29,714 nucleotides of DNA, taken from NCBI GenBank assembly GCA_002299245.1, contig DBOI01000141.1, positions 1-29,714 of the forward strand. The letters are read 5' to 3'. The stretch comes from Hydrogenovibrio sp. UBA650 (GTDB taxonomy: Bacteria > Pseudomonadota > Gammaproteobacteria > Thiomicrospirales > Thiomicrospiraceae). Shown in pieces: positions 16,964 through 25,614 of this stretch. The number at the start of each line of letters is the position of its first letter. Position 1 is the stretch's first letter. The notes below the pieces were generated by a model. That model saw nothing but the letters and a program-made list of their open reading frames with translations, was not told the origin of the DNA and did no database searches. A program made the position numbers and the translations under genes.

Positions 16964-17428
16964 CTATATGTATTGTGTTTGTTCACTCACAATTTCAATT
17001 TGACCTTCGGCCTCTAAACCAAACATCTGTTCTACTACTCTTCGAATTGCCTGCTTAGCTGTCTCCTCATCAGGAGGTTCAGAACCTGCCAAATCTGCTT
17101 CAAACTGCTTTGATAGAATCCCCCCCATGTTTTGAATGACATGCTTGTTAAGCTCTGCATCTCGAGCAACTAACATCAGGTTTAACAGGTCTTTAGTATC
17201 AACCTTTGTAATGAATTTTTGCAAATCAACAGGCTTTAGTATTTTCAGACGCCTTCCTAAAGCAATATAACTATCTAAATTAGAGTGTTCATCACCATGC
17301 TCTAATGCAAGTAAGTGTTCTAAAGTAATATTTAAGAGAGCAACCGAAAATTGATCCATCTTTACTAATGCATTGCCAATATGGACCTGCCACTCATTTT
17401 CACGCAGCTTTTTTATTCCAATTTTCAT
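16964..17428 (-). CDS. FliG-C-like orphan protein, copy 1 of a tandem pair
   Basis: The 154-residue protein has the same plan as its neighbour: an N-terminal beta piece (NEWQVHIGNALVKMDQFSV), a helical middle, then a segment beginning LQKFITKVDTKDLLNLML and running on to KHVIQNMGGILSKQFEADL. The end (EETAKQAIRRVVEQMFGL, then EGQIE) matches the last helix of FliG closely (EAQKEI..ARRLAEEGEI). The two copies align through LQKF..KV....L and NM....RQFE.D. The EHPQ motif of the FliG middle domain is absent, so these are single-domain relatives. Upstream AGAG is a modest ribosome binding site. Confidence 0.8.
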   Translation of the reverse strand: MKIGIKKLRENEWQVHIGNALVKMDQFSVALLNITLEHLLALEHGDEHSNLDSYIALGRRLKILKPVDLQKFITKVDTKDLLNLMLVARDAELNKHVIQNMGGILSKQFEADLAGSEPPDEETAKQAIRRVVEQMFGLEAEGQIEIVSEQTQYI

Positions 17429-17621
17429 TTCTAATTTTCTCTTAAATTAAAATTTATGATGCCAGATTAATAACAAAACATTTCAAACTCAAGCAATTTC
17501 CACTCCACTAGGTAAAGCAAATCTTGAAAAATCACACCTCTTGTAATGCAACCATGGTTAGTTTATTGCATAATAATTCTCGATCTAAACAGATGAACAA
17601 AAACAAAATTGAGAATTCCAC

Positions 17622-18836
17622 GTGAAATCTGCCCTAGCCAAAAACCATGCTAACTCTCCAAAAAACCTTCCAGAACCATCAGACCAGGCGAAACATTTAA
17701 GCAATTTGTTAAGCAAACGCATTACTAAACAAATAAAACGTCACGGCGATTTAAAGTTTTCAAAGTATATGGAAATGGCACTCTACACGCCGGAATTAGG
17801 CTATTACGCCAGTGCCTTACCCAAAATAGGTCTCGGCGGAGACTTTATTACTGCTCCTGAAGTTTCACCGATCTTTTCGCGCTGTCTTGCAAGACAGGCT
17901 ATCCAGGTATTGGCAAAGCTGGAAGAAGCCAACATTATTGAATTCGGTGCCGGTCAAGGTACCATGGCCAAGGACATTCTTCTGGAACTCAACAATTTGC
18001 AACAGCCGATTCATCGCTACTATATTGTCGAAATCAGCCCGGATTTAAAAGCCAGACAAAAACAAACTATCGAAGAGCATCTTGCGCCTGAACTCATTGA
18101 AAAAGTAGTCTGGCTTGATGAACTACCTTCAACGCCAATTTCAGCAGTGGTTTTGGCAAATGAGGTATTAGATGCCATGCCATTTGAACGCATCCGCATC
18201 GAACCTGATGGAGCCATGCAAGGTTACGTTAAGTTCGATGACGACAAACAGGCCTTTGATTGGGACTATCAACCGATTACTGAAAAACCTCTAACCAGCT
18301 TTACTAACCATTTGATCAAATATCTTGGCGAGGTCTCTGATTTAGGCTACGAAACAGAGATTAACCTAAATATAAAACCCTGGTTGAAGACCATCAGTGC
18401 CAGTATCTCAGAAGGTGCTGTATTGCTAATTGACTACGGCTATAGTCGCCACGAATATTATCAGCCGGCAAGAGTTATGGGAACTCTACGCTGTCACTAT
18501 CAACAACGTGCGCATAGCAACCCATTTTTTTACCCTGGCCTACAAGATATTACCGCTCATGTAGACTTTACTGCAGTCGCCGAAGATGCTTACGACAGTG
18601 GCTTCAAAGTAGCAGGTTTTACCACTCAAGCACATTTCCTTATGGCAACAGGCCTGTTAGAAATGTCTGCTGATCCAAACAGCCAAGTCACCGATCAGCT
18701 CAAGGTGGCACAGCAGATCAAAACACTAACACTACCAGACGAAATGGGAGAAAACTTCAAAGTTATTGGCCTAACTAAAAACTTTGACGAATCACTTGTT
18801 GGCTTTAGCATCAGAGATCTGCGCCACCAACTATAA
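17622..18836 (+). CDS. SAM-dependent methyltransferase, MidA/NDUFAF7 family
   Basis: The 404-residue protein starts at a GTG. Hallmarks are a GDLKFSKYMEMALYTPELGYY block at about residues 45-65, a GGDFITAPEVSPIFSRCLA segment, and the SAM loop IEFGAGQGTMAKDIL. Further on are YYIVEISPDLKARQ and VVLANEVLDAMPFERI. These are specific to the NDUFAF7/MidA family (eukaryotic members methylate an arginine of complex I); the bacterial substrate is unknown. The upstream region contains a palindrome (AACCATGGTT). It precedes uppP by 10 bp. Confidence 0.9.
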   Translation: MKSALAKNHANSPKNLPEPSDQAKHLSNLLSKRITKQIKRHGDLKFSKYMEMALYTPELGYYASALPKIGLGGDFITAPEVSPIFSRCLARQAIQVLAKLEEANIIEFGAGQGTMAKDILLELNNLQQPIHRYYIVEISPDLKARQKQTIEEHLAPELIEKVVWLDELPSTPISAVVLANEVLDAMPFERIRIEPDGAMQGYVKFDDDKQAFDWDYQPITEKPLTSFTNHLIKYLGEVSDLGYETEINLNIKPWLKTISASISEGAVLLIDYGYSRHEYYQPARVMGTLRCHYQQRAHSNPFFYPGLQDITAHVDFTAVAEDAYDSGFKVAGFTTQAHFLMATGLLEMSADPNSQVTDQLKVAQQIKTLTLPDEMGENFKVIGLTKNFDESLVGFSIRDLRHQL

Positions 18837-18846
18837 AGAAATCTCT

Positions 18847-19656
18847 ATGGAACCGACTTTAGACTGGATACAAATAACCGTACTTGCCCTGATTCAAGGT
18901 TTGACCGAGTTCTTACCTATATCGAGCTCTGGTCACTTGGTTTTAACCCCTCAACTCTTCGGCTGGCAAGATCAAGGCCTGGCGTTTGATGTCGCCGTGC
19001 ATGTGGGAACACTGGCTGCCGTTGTGCTCTATTTTAGAAAAGATATCTGGTTGATGTCTCGAGACTGGACAGTTTCTATTTTTACCCGGCAACCGACGTC
19101 AAACAGCCGTTTAGCCTGGTGGGTCATATTTGCTACTATACCTGCTGTCATCTTTGGTCTATTTATAAATAACAATATCGATGAATTTCTCAGAGACCCT
19201 CTAATTATCGCCGCAGCCACTATCGGTTTTGGAGCTTTGCTCTGGTGGTCAGACATTAAAGGCGAGAAAGTTCGCGATGAATACAGTTTGAGTTTTAAAG
19301 ACATTATGATTATCGGCTTTGCTCAAGCCCTTGCACTGATTCCGGGAACCTCACGCTCAGGGATCACTATTACTGCTGCATTAATGATTGGTATCACTCC
19401 GCAAGCAGCAGCTCGCTTCTCATTCCTATTATCAATTCCAACTATTCTTGGCGCAGGCCTGTTAAAACTCAAGGACCTGCTGGAGAGTACTGGACCAGTG
19501 CAATGGGATGCAATTATTGGTGGAACGGTTATCTCTTTTGTCAGCGCCTATATTGTGATTACACTATTTCTAAAATGGATTAATAAAATAGGTATGGCAC
19601 CGTTTGCGATTTATCGATTTGCTCTAGGTGCGTTGTTGATATATCTATTTATCTAA
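18847..19656 (+). CDS. uppP: Undecaprenyl-diphosphatase UppP (BacA)
   Basis: The 269-residue inner-membrane enzyme recycles undecaprenyl pyrophosphate, the lipid carrier of cell-wall precursors. Motifs: LIQGLTEFLPISSSGHL (Glu- and Ser-rich active site) and LIPGTSRSGITITAAL, with multiple hydrophobic helices. The frame extends 21 codons back into the methyltransferase gene, but the ATG at 18847 gives the conserved N-terminus. The ribosome binding site is weak, in keeping with translation coupled to the gene 10 bp upstream. Confidence 0.97.
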   Translation: MEPTLDWIQITVLALIQGLTEFLPISSSGHLVLTPQLFGWQDQGLAFDVAVHVGTLAAVVLYFRKDIWLMSRDWTVSIFTRQPTSNSRLAWWVIFATIPAVIFGLFINNNIDEFLRDPLIIAAATIGFGALLWWSDIKGEKVRDEYSLSFKDIMIIGFAQALALIPGTSRSGITITAALMIGITPQAAARFSFLLSIPTILGAGLLKLKDLLESTGPVQWDAIIGGTVISFVSAYIVITLFLKWINKIGMAPFAIYRFALGALLIYLFI

Positions 19657-19721
19657 AGATTTGATTTCATATAAAGTTGAGCGGCTTTTTGAATCCATCT
19701 AAAACCTGAATCTCAACAAAT

Positions 19722-20160
19722 CGCCGCCCCTTACTTTGTTTGCTTGTCCAAACAAAGTAAGCAAAAAAAAGACACCCCACTCCATAAACTTGGCAAGTTC
19801 TAAACTCTTTCACTGAAAACGCTGAACTCGCTCCGTAAACTCCGCTCTAACAGCAGCGTTTTTTAACCGTTCACTTCGTTAAGAACTTTGCACAATTTAT
19901 TCCTAAGGGGATTCAAGGCATTTGCTGAAGCATCGCCTGGTTAAATGAAAATTCGGCTAGCACTTTTCTCTCTCTGTAAGCAATCTTGATTTCACTTTGC
20001 GTAGGGGGCGTTTAAAGATTTCATTGTCCGAGCATAGCGAGTTTTGAAATCTTAGCCAACAATATTAGTGAAATAGATTGTGTCAGCGGGGTGCCCTTTT
20101 GTGGTTACTATTTTGGGCAGGCAAACGAAGAATTCGGCTGGAGCGTAGCGGAGAGACGAG
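19722..20160. repeat. Gene-free repeat-like element with inverted ends
   Basis: The 632-bp gap between uppP and nnr contains about 440 bp of unusual structure. The left arm (about 19740-19778, ending GACACCCC) and the reverse complement of the right arm (20088-20127, starting GGGGTGCCC) align over nearly 40 bases, with matching TTTGC.TG.CCAAA and AGTAA cores. The left arm also contains a perfect 11-bp hairpin (19731-19741 with 19750-19760). Inside are a 9-bp hairpin at 19816-19862, an AAGATTTCA/TGAAATCTT hairpin (20015-20053), and recurring CTCGCT / GAGCATAGCGAG / GGAGCGTAGCGG words. Similar intergenic repeats are widespread in gammaproteobacteria; copy number here cannot be seen. No transposase, direct target duplication or convincing ORF was found. 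Confidence 0.65.
19816..19864 (+). terminator. Terminator-like hairpin inside the repeat element
   Basis: AAAACGCTG (19816-19824) pairs perfectly with CAGCGTTTT (19854-19862), followed by further T. The 29-base loop is large. It could end uppP transcripts or be part of the element's own fold. Confidence 0.4.
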
Positions 20161-20288
20161 AAAATTAGTAACGGGAAGCCTATCAAGATCAATAAGGCGA
20201 AGTAAGAAAATCAAAAGACTTCTCAATCGTTATAAATTAAAAACTTCTGAGGCTAAATATTTTAAGTCTGTATGTTAGAGTAAACCTC

Positions 20289-21767
20289 ATGAAACTTTAT
20301 AGCGCTAAAACCTCCCAAGCGATTGACCGCGATGCCATAGAAAACCACAGTATTCCCGGTATTTTATTGATGAAACGCGCCGGTTGGTTTGCATTTCAAA
20401 CTCTACAACAGCAATACCCCAATGCTGAACACATTCATATTGTCTGCGGTACTGGCAATAATGGTGGAGATGGTTTTGTCATAGCCCAATACGCCGCTAT
20501 CAACGGTCTAAAAGTATCGGTATCACTGTTGGGAGAGCAAAGCAAAATCAAAGGCGATGCATTAATTGCTTTGCAAGAGCTGCAGCAGGCAGGAATAAAA
20601 CCTCAATCATTTTCGGATGTGTTGATTGAAGAGGCAGACATAATTGTCGATGCCATTTTTGGTACCGGCCTCAATCAACCAATTAGCGGGATATATGCTG
20701 AAGTTATTGAGCAGATAAACCAGTCAAACAAATCCACTGTTGCAATTGATATTCCCAGTGGAATCCATGCCGATACCGGCGCTATTCAAGGCACAGCCAT
20801 CCGGGCGCAACATACCTGCACCTTTATTACCCAAAAACTCGGCTTGCATACCTCTCATGGGCAAGAACGCTCTGGCAAAGTACACTTCAGCTCCCTGTTT
20901 ATTGACCCAAAAATCATTGCCGAGCATACCGTCATAGCATGCAATCACCCCCTCAAATTCTGGCTGAATAAGCTGCCCAAACGTGAAGCGACACACCATA
21001 AAGGCAGTGCCGGTACTGCTTGCTTAATTGGTGGTAATCAAACCATGATGGGCGCGATTCAACTGGCAGGCCTTGCAAGTTTAAAATCAGGCACAGGGCT
21101 GACAAAAATTATTAGCCGCCAGGAACACACTGTGGCAATTACCCAAGCAATTCCAGAACTAATGTGCTATTCAGAGCTACAACAAAATGAACAATCTGCC
21201 ACCGCTAGTGCAATCGCTATCGGTCCTGGTTTGGGTAGAGATCAATGGGCTTTAGATCGCTTTTTACAGGCCTGTAAAACTGAGCAACCCAAAGTTATTG
21301 ATGCGGATGCTTTAAGGTTGCTAAAAAACCAGGACATTTCATCACTAACCCCAAACTGGGTATTAACCCCACATCCTGGCGAAGCCGCCGAGTTACTCAA
21401 CACAGACAATCAAACCATTCAAAATGATCGGGTCTCAGCGGTGAAGAATCTACAGCAAAAGTTTGGCGGCATTATTGTCTTAAAAGGCAATGGAACCCTG
21501 ATTTATGATGGCGAAAAATTGGAGATCTGTTTAGCTGGAAATGCAGGTATGGCAGTAGGTGGAATGGGCGACGTTTTAACCGGCACGATCGCTAGTTTTT
21601 TAGCTCAAGGCCTGTCAATTTGGGATGCGGCTAATTTGGGCGTTTCTGTACACGCCCATGCAGGAGATATTATTGCTCAGCAGAGTGGCGAATCAGGTCT
21701 TATGCCATCAGAGGTAGCACAGACCATTGGCCAGCTTCTATCTTATAGTGGTACAAACGCCAACTAG
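20289..21767 (+). CDS. nnr: Bifunctional NAD(P)H-hydrate epimerase/dehydratase Nnr
   Basis: This 492-residue YjeF-type enzyme repairs hydrated NADH and NADPH. The N-terminal epimerase half (about 1-210) shows HIVCGTGNNGGDGFVIA, DAIFGTGL and VAIDIPSGIHADTG. The C-terminal ADP-dependent dehydratase half shows KGSAGTACLIGGN, AIGPGLGRDQ, DADALRLL, LTPHPGEAAELL, VLKGNGTLI and GMAVGGMGDVLTG. Both halves look intact. In many gammaproteobacteria tsaE follows nnr; here purK converges 9 bp away instead. The ribosome binding site is weak. Confidence 0.97.
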   Translation: MKLYSAKTSQAIDRDAIENHSIPGILLMKRAGWFAFQTLQQQYPNAEHIHIVCGTGNNGGDGFVIAQYAAINGLKVSVSLLGEQSKIKGDALIALQELQQAGIKPQSFSDVLIEEADIIVDAIFGTGLNQPISGIYAEVIEQINQSNKSTVAIDIPSGIHADTGAIQGTAIRAQHTCTFITQKLGLHTSHGQERSGKVHFSSLFIDPKIIAEHTVIACNHPLKFWLNKLPKREATHHKGSAGTACLIGGNQTMMGAIQLAGLASLKSGTGLTKIISRQEHTVAITQAIPELMCYSELQQNEQSATASAIAIGPGLGRDQWALDRFLQACKTEQPKVIDADALRLLKNQDISSLTPNWVLTPHPGEAAELLNTDNQTIQNDRVSAVKNLQQKFGGIIVLKGNGTLIYDGEKLEICLAGNAGMAVGGMGDVLTGTIASFLAQGLSIWDAANLGVSVHAHAGDIIAQQSGESGLMPSEVAQTIGQLLSYSGTNAN

Positions 21768-21776
21768 GAAACAACT

Positions 21777-22886
21777 TTAGATTTTTGGAAGAAACTCATT
21801 TAGTTGTTTGATCTTTTCGTACAACTCATCTTCAGTTTCAGCAATCAGGTTAATATGGCCTAACTTGCGGCCTTCTCTTTCAGCCTTATCGTAAAGATGC
21901 AAAAATGCATCGGGCATCTGCAGTGCCTTTTCAATCGGCCCGGTTTCACCAATAATATTGATCATCGCTGCCAGTGGCTGGCGTGGAGAGGTATCGCCGA
22001 GAGGCAATCCGGATATGGCTCGAACATGATTCTCAAACTGGCTGGTTTTAGCACCTTCAATTGTCCAGTGGCCTGAATTATGTACCCGTGGAGCCATTTC
22101 ATTAGCAACCAGACCAGACTCAGTTTCAAACAGTTCCAGTGTTAAGACGCCAACATGATCCAACTCATCAAGCAACCTTTCCATAAACAGTTCGGCCTGC
22201 TTTTGAGTCTCTTCAGAAATCTCTCTAGCCGGAGCAATGGTATAGCGCAGAATACCTTTATGATGTACATTCTGAACCAGAGGATAATAGACATGCTCAT
22301 TATTGGTATTGCGCACAGCTACTATTGATAGCTCACGCTTGAAATCAACAAACCCTTCTAAGATCAGTTCACGCCCACCAACCTCCTTCCAGGTCTGCTC
22401 AACTTCTGATTCATCTCTTATAAGAAATTGGCCTTTACCGTCATAACCTTCTGTTGTAGTTTTTAATATTGATGGCACACTAATGATCTCAACAGCGGCT
22501 TTTAAACTCTCAAGAGAGTCAACCACCTGATAGGATGGCGTCGGAATACCTAACTGCGCTAATAGATCTTTTTCACGACCTCGGTGCTGTGAGGTATATA
22601 GTGATTTTTCAGCGGGATAAACAGGAGTGGTTTTTGCAATTTCCCTGACCTGTTCAATAGATGTATTCTCACTCTCGTAGGTAATCACATCAGCAAACTC
22701 AACCAACTGAGTAAGCGAATCAGCATCGTCGGACTGCTTATACATTTGCCCCAAAAGTGCCGATGGTTCATCGTCACTGTTACCATAAAAACCAAACTTC
22801 TGGCCCAATGGGTAGCCTGCAATAGCCAACATTCTGCCTAACTGACCTGCGCCTAACACGCCTATGCACTTGGTAATTGGGGTCAT
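21777..22886 (-). CDS. purK: N5-carboxyaminoimidazole ribonucleotide synthase PurK
   Basis: The 369-residue ATP-grasp enzyme converts AIR, ATP and bicarbonate to N5-CAIR in purine synthesis. Motifs: CIGVLGAGQLGRMLAIAGYP, VITYESENTSIEQV, the glycine-rich loop ILKTTTEGYDGKGQF, and LFETESGLVANEMAPRVHNSGH. The frame is open to a TTG at 22898, but that codon lies in the ribosome binding site (GGAGAG) of the ATG at 22886, which I chose. It follows purE across an 82-bp gap containing a terminator hairpin. Confidence 0.97.
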   Translation of the reverse strand: MTPITKCIGVLGAGQLGRMLAIAGYPLGQKFGFYGNSDDEPSALLGQMYKQSDDADSLTQLVEFADVITYESENTSIEQVREIAKTTPVYPAEKSLYTSQHRGREKDLLAQLGIPTPSYQVVDSLESLKAAVEIISVPSILKTTTEGYDGKGQFLIRDESEVEQTWKEVGGRELILEGFVDFKRELSIVAVRNTNNEHVYYPLVQNVHHKGILRYTIAPAREISEETQKQAELFMERLLDELDHVGVLTLELFETESGLVANEMAPRVHNSGHWTIEGAKTSQFENHVRAISGLPLGDTSPRQPLAAMINIIGETGPIEKALQMPDAFLHLYDKAEREGRKLGHINLIAETEDELYEKIKQLNEFLPKI

Positions 22887-22895
22887 TGTTCTCTC

Positions 22896-22945
22896 CAAAA
22901 TAAAAAACCGTAATGGCGCATTCTATCAAAATGCCTCCATTACGG
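22896..22945 (-). terminator. Terminator hairpin between purE and purK
   Basis: On the minus strand CCGTAATGG (22937-22945) pairs with CCATTACGG (22908-22916), with an inner GCATT/AATGC pairing, followed by TTTTTTATTTT and then the purK ribosome binding site. All features of an intrinsic terminator are present, so purK expression depends on readthrough or on control at this site. Confidence 0.85.
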
Positions 22946-22968
22946 CTTTAGCAAAAAAATAATATCGT

Positions 22969-23472
22969 TTATTCAGCTCGAGGATCAGGGTTCTCTAAAA
23001 CGAAATCGGTCTGCTCTTGTCTCCAAGCCTTGACCGTCTGTCTAGTTTCGGCGTTATTATTACCAACAATTTGCGCAGCCATAATACCCGCATTTTTCGC
23101 GCCAGCATCACCAATTGCAAGTGTTCCCACAGGAATTCCACCGGGCATTTGTACAATAGAAAGCAGAGAGTCTTTTCCACTTAAAGCGCGCGATTTAACC
23201 GGCACACCCAATACTGGTACCGTAGTTTTTGCTGCCACCATTCCAGGTAAATGGGCCGCTCCACCAGCACCCGCAATAATCACTTGCAGGCCTCGCTCTT
23301 CAGCTTTTGCAGCATATTCAAACATTAAATCAGGAGTGCGGTGCGCTGAAACTACTTGCACCTCATGAGGTACGTTAAACTCTTCCAACATCTCTACCGC
23401 GTTTTTCATGGTTGGCCAGTCTGACTTGGAACCCATAATCACGCCGACAAGTGGTTGTTGATTGTTGCTCAT
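22969..23472 (-). CDS. purE: N5-CAIR mutase PurE
   Basis: The 167-residue class I PurE rearranges N5-CAIR to CAIR. Motifs: VGVIMGSKSDWPTM, VSAHRTPDLMFEYA (with the catalytic His), VIIAGAGGAAHLPGMVAA, SLLSIVQMPGGIPVGTLAIG. An AAGGATG lies upstream of the ATG. It is the first gene of a purE-purK pair, with a good promoter 24 bases further upstream. Confidence 0.98.
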   Translation of the reverse strand: MSNNQQPLVGVIMGSKSDWPTMKNAVEMLEEFNVPHEVQVVSAHRTPDLMFEYAAKAEERGLQVIIAGAGGAAHLPGMVAAKTTVPVLGVPVKSRALSGKDSLLSIVQMPGGIPVGTLAIGDAGAKNAGIMAAQIVGNNNAETRQTVKAWRQEQTDFVLENPDPRAE

Positions 23473-23503
23473 GGCTACATCCTTAAATTCAGGAAAACCG
23501 CGT

Positions 23504-23531
23504 ATTTTATAATTTTTTTATTATTTTTCAA
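23504..23531 (-). promoter_or_regulatory. purE promoter (sigma-70)
   Basis: On the minus strand TTGAAA (23526-23531), a 16-base AT-rich spacer and TAAAAT (23504-23509) give a strong promoter about 30 bases ahead of purE. I saw no PurR-type palindrome. Confidence 0.65.
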
Positions 23532-23573
23532 GTTGTTAATGCTTTTACAGCAAATATTTTCTAAACCAACACA

Positions 23574-25424
23574 TTAATTAAGAGTCTTTGAATCAACCAC
23601 ATAATAGGTATTTCCACCTGCTGATTTGGCGCCTTTTTTGGCTTTAGTGGCAAAAGATGAAAGCTGTTGACGATGCTCAAACAGACCGGGTTCAACCAAA
23701 AGCACGCCAATTGATAAGGTCATTAGAGGAAAAAACTTGTGGTCGCCATTTCGATCAACCGAATCAATGCCTCCTCTGGCCACATCTTCAGAACTGTACA
23801 GAGGCAACACCTGGATTTTAAAGTTGTCGAGAATACGGTTCGCCCACTGTTCATATTTATCGCAATGGGTACTCATAATCACAAAATCATCGCCACCGAT
23901 ATGACCAATAAAACAGTCGTCATGAACTAGATGTTCTTCAGGAATCGTCTCGTTTAGAATTGCCGCAATTAAGGAGATAATCTGGTCACCTTCATCAAAA
24001 CTGTAGTTATCGTTGTACGCCTTGAAGTTATCAACATCAATATACATCACCATAAATGGCTGCTTGTGCTTTAGAAGCTTATTGAGTTTTTTCTGGATCG
24101 GTAAATTGCCGGGAAGCCCTGAAAGAGGGTTTGAATGCTGAGCCATCTCCACCTTTAAATCGGTCATTTTTCTAAGCAGATGCTTAAAGTCGCCACAGCC
24201 AATGTATTGATCATCACTCTGAATTATAAAAGCATCCCGATAATCAAACTCATTACTATCGGTAATCAAGCGACTCAAATCGACCAGAGAGGTATTCGCA
24301 TCAACAATAATTGGCGCGCTATCCATGATTTTTTTGATTTTCTTGCGAGAGTGTAGCTCTTGACCAAATTTACGTGCCAGCAAATCCATCAGATCGCGAC
24401 GCCAAATCATGCCACATATCTTGGAACCCTTTACTACTGGGAAGAAGTCAATTTCTGGATACTTTAAGAACTGTTCTGAAACCTCATCAACCAGTAGATC
24501 AGGCGCCACGGTTGGATGCTGGAAAGCGATTCCAGAGACATTGGCCTCCCTTTTATCGGCCTTATGCTGCAATATGTCGTGTGGCCATTCGTACAACAAC
24601 TCTTCAGAAATAACCGCTTCCGGTTTCTTGAATAAAAACCCTTGAACCAACTCAACACCCAAACTTTGTAAAACCTCAAGTTCTTGATGAGTTTCCACCC
24701 CTTCAGCAACAACTCGTGTTCCAGTGCTATTTGCCAGAGTTAAGATGGTTTCCATGAAGGCTTTTTTATCTTCGTGCAGGTGAATATCGGAAACAAAATG
24801 GCGGTCAACCTTAACAAAGTCAGGACGGACTTCCGACCAGATACGCAGGCCGTTGTAACCGCTACCCAAATCATCAATAGCAACTTTGAAACCAGCCGCA
24901 CGGTAGTAATTTATGGCACTTATAAAAGCCTCAAAATTATCGACTGGCTGCAGCTCAGTAATTTCAATCACCACCCTTTCTGGTGGCAAGCCAAAAAGAT
25001 CCAAAGTCTCCAAGGTGAGCCCCTTCTGGTGACTGGAGTTCATTACTGCATTTATTGAAGTGTTTAGGAAAAGGTGAATATGATCTCGATCTTTTGCCTG
25101 TCTGGCAAATGACTCAATTGAGGCGATTCGAGCATATGTATCCATCTCATAGAGTACGCCTTGTTCTTCAGCAACTTTAAATAGATGGAGAGGATGATGT
25201 AGAACTGAATTGAACGGCCCCCTTATTAGGCCTTCAAATGCACAAACCCTCTTTGCTTTGAGATCAACGATGGATTGAAACACCGTTTGCAATTTATTAT
25301 CTTCTACAATGCTCAGTAACTCGGCACCTAAGCCACTCTGCTTTAGCAGGAGTTTTTGACTGGCATCAAACAGATTGAAATAGCTCAACTTTGTAGTTGT
25401 ATCATCAGGTTCTAAAAACAACAT
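23574..25424 (-). CDS. EAL-CBS-GGDEF c-di-GMP signalling protein
   Basis: The soluble protein has the order EAL (about 30-270), two CBS motifs (about 290-420) and GGDEF (about 450-600), the reverse of the common GGDEF-EAL order. The EAL site reads EGLIR rather than EALLR, but the other visible catalytic elements are present: LFLNTSIN, VIEITE, AIDDLGSGYN, FVKVDR and AEGVET, so phosphodiesterase activity is likely. The GGDEF motif reads GGDDF, with Asp replacing the metal-binding Glu, and no RxxD I-site precedes it; cyclase activity is doubtful. CBS pairs commonly bind adenine nucleotides. The frame extends to a TTG at 25469; I chose the ATG at 25424, but 25442 and 25469 are possible. Confidence 0.92.
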   Translation of the reverse strand: MLFLEPDDTTTKLSYFNLFDASQKLLLKQSGLGAELLSIVEDNKLQTVFQSIVDLKAKRVCAFEGLIRGPFNSVLHHPLHLFKVAEEQGVLYEMDTYARIASIESFARQAKDRDHIHLFLNTSINAVMNSSHQKGLTLETLDLFGLPPERVVIEITELQPVDNFEAFISAINYYRAAGFKVAIDDLGSGYNGLRIWSEVRPDFVKVDRHFVSDIHLHEDKKAFMETILTLANSTGTRVVAEGVETHQELEVLQSLGVELVQGFLFKKPEAVISEELLYEWPHDILQHKADKREANVSGIAFQHPTVAPDLLVDEVSEQFLKYPEIDFFPVVKGSKICGMIWRRDLMDLLARKFGQELHSRKKIKKIMDSAPIIVDANTSLVDLSRLITDSNEFDYRDAFIIQSDDQYIGCGDFKHLLRKMTDLKVEMAQHSNPLSGLPGNLPIQKKLNKLLKHKQPFMVMYIDVDNFKAYNDNYSFDEGDQIISLIAAILNETIPEEHLVHDDCFIGHIGGDDFVIMSTHCDKYEQWANRILDNFKIQVLPLYSSEDVARGGIDSVDRNGDHKFFPLMTLSIGVLLVEPGLFEHRQQLSSFATKAKKGAKSAGGNTYYVVDSKTLN

Positions 25425-25579
25425 CAGAAAGCACCAAAACATCCTTGAATTCGGGTACCTGAGCAACAAGCCAGATATTCTTGACCCTCATCCTCTCAGA
25501 GTAGGTGAACAAGATGACAAACAGATGACAATTTAAGGGATTCCTTATACGAATGCTCAAGCAGTAAATAAAACTGAAC

Positions 25580-25608
25580 TTGAAACAGATAAATAAATTT
25601 AGGATAAT
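25580..25608 (+). promoter_or_regulatory. metK operon promoter
   Basis: TTGAAA (25580-25585), a 17-base spacer and GATAAT (25603-25608) make a near-consensus promoter. Transcription would start near 25615, the first base pair of the leader's first stem. Confidence 0.75.
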
Positions 25609-25614
25609 CCGAAT

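Noticed and set aside
18784..18846. Upstream extension of uppP
   Set aside because: It overlaps the methyltransferase gene and adds a non-conserved N-terminus; the ATG at 18847 gives the family start.
19731..19770. Hairpin followed by poly-A read as a uppP terminator
   Set aside because: The run after the stem is A on the plus strand, and on the minus strand the T run precedes the stem, so it does not fit an intrinsic terminator in either direction.
20078..20278. A 66-residue basic open frame before nnr
   Set aside because: It starts inside the repeat element, its first half is translated from the repeat's right arm, and it is very rich in Arg and Lys with no recognisable domain or ribosome binding site.
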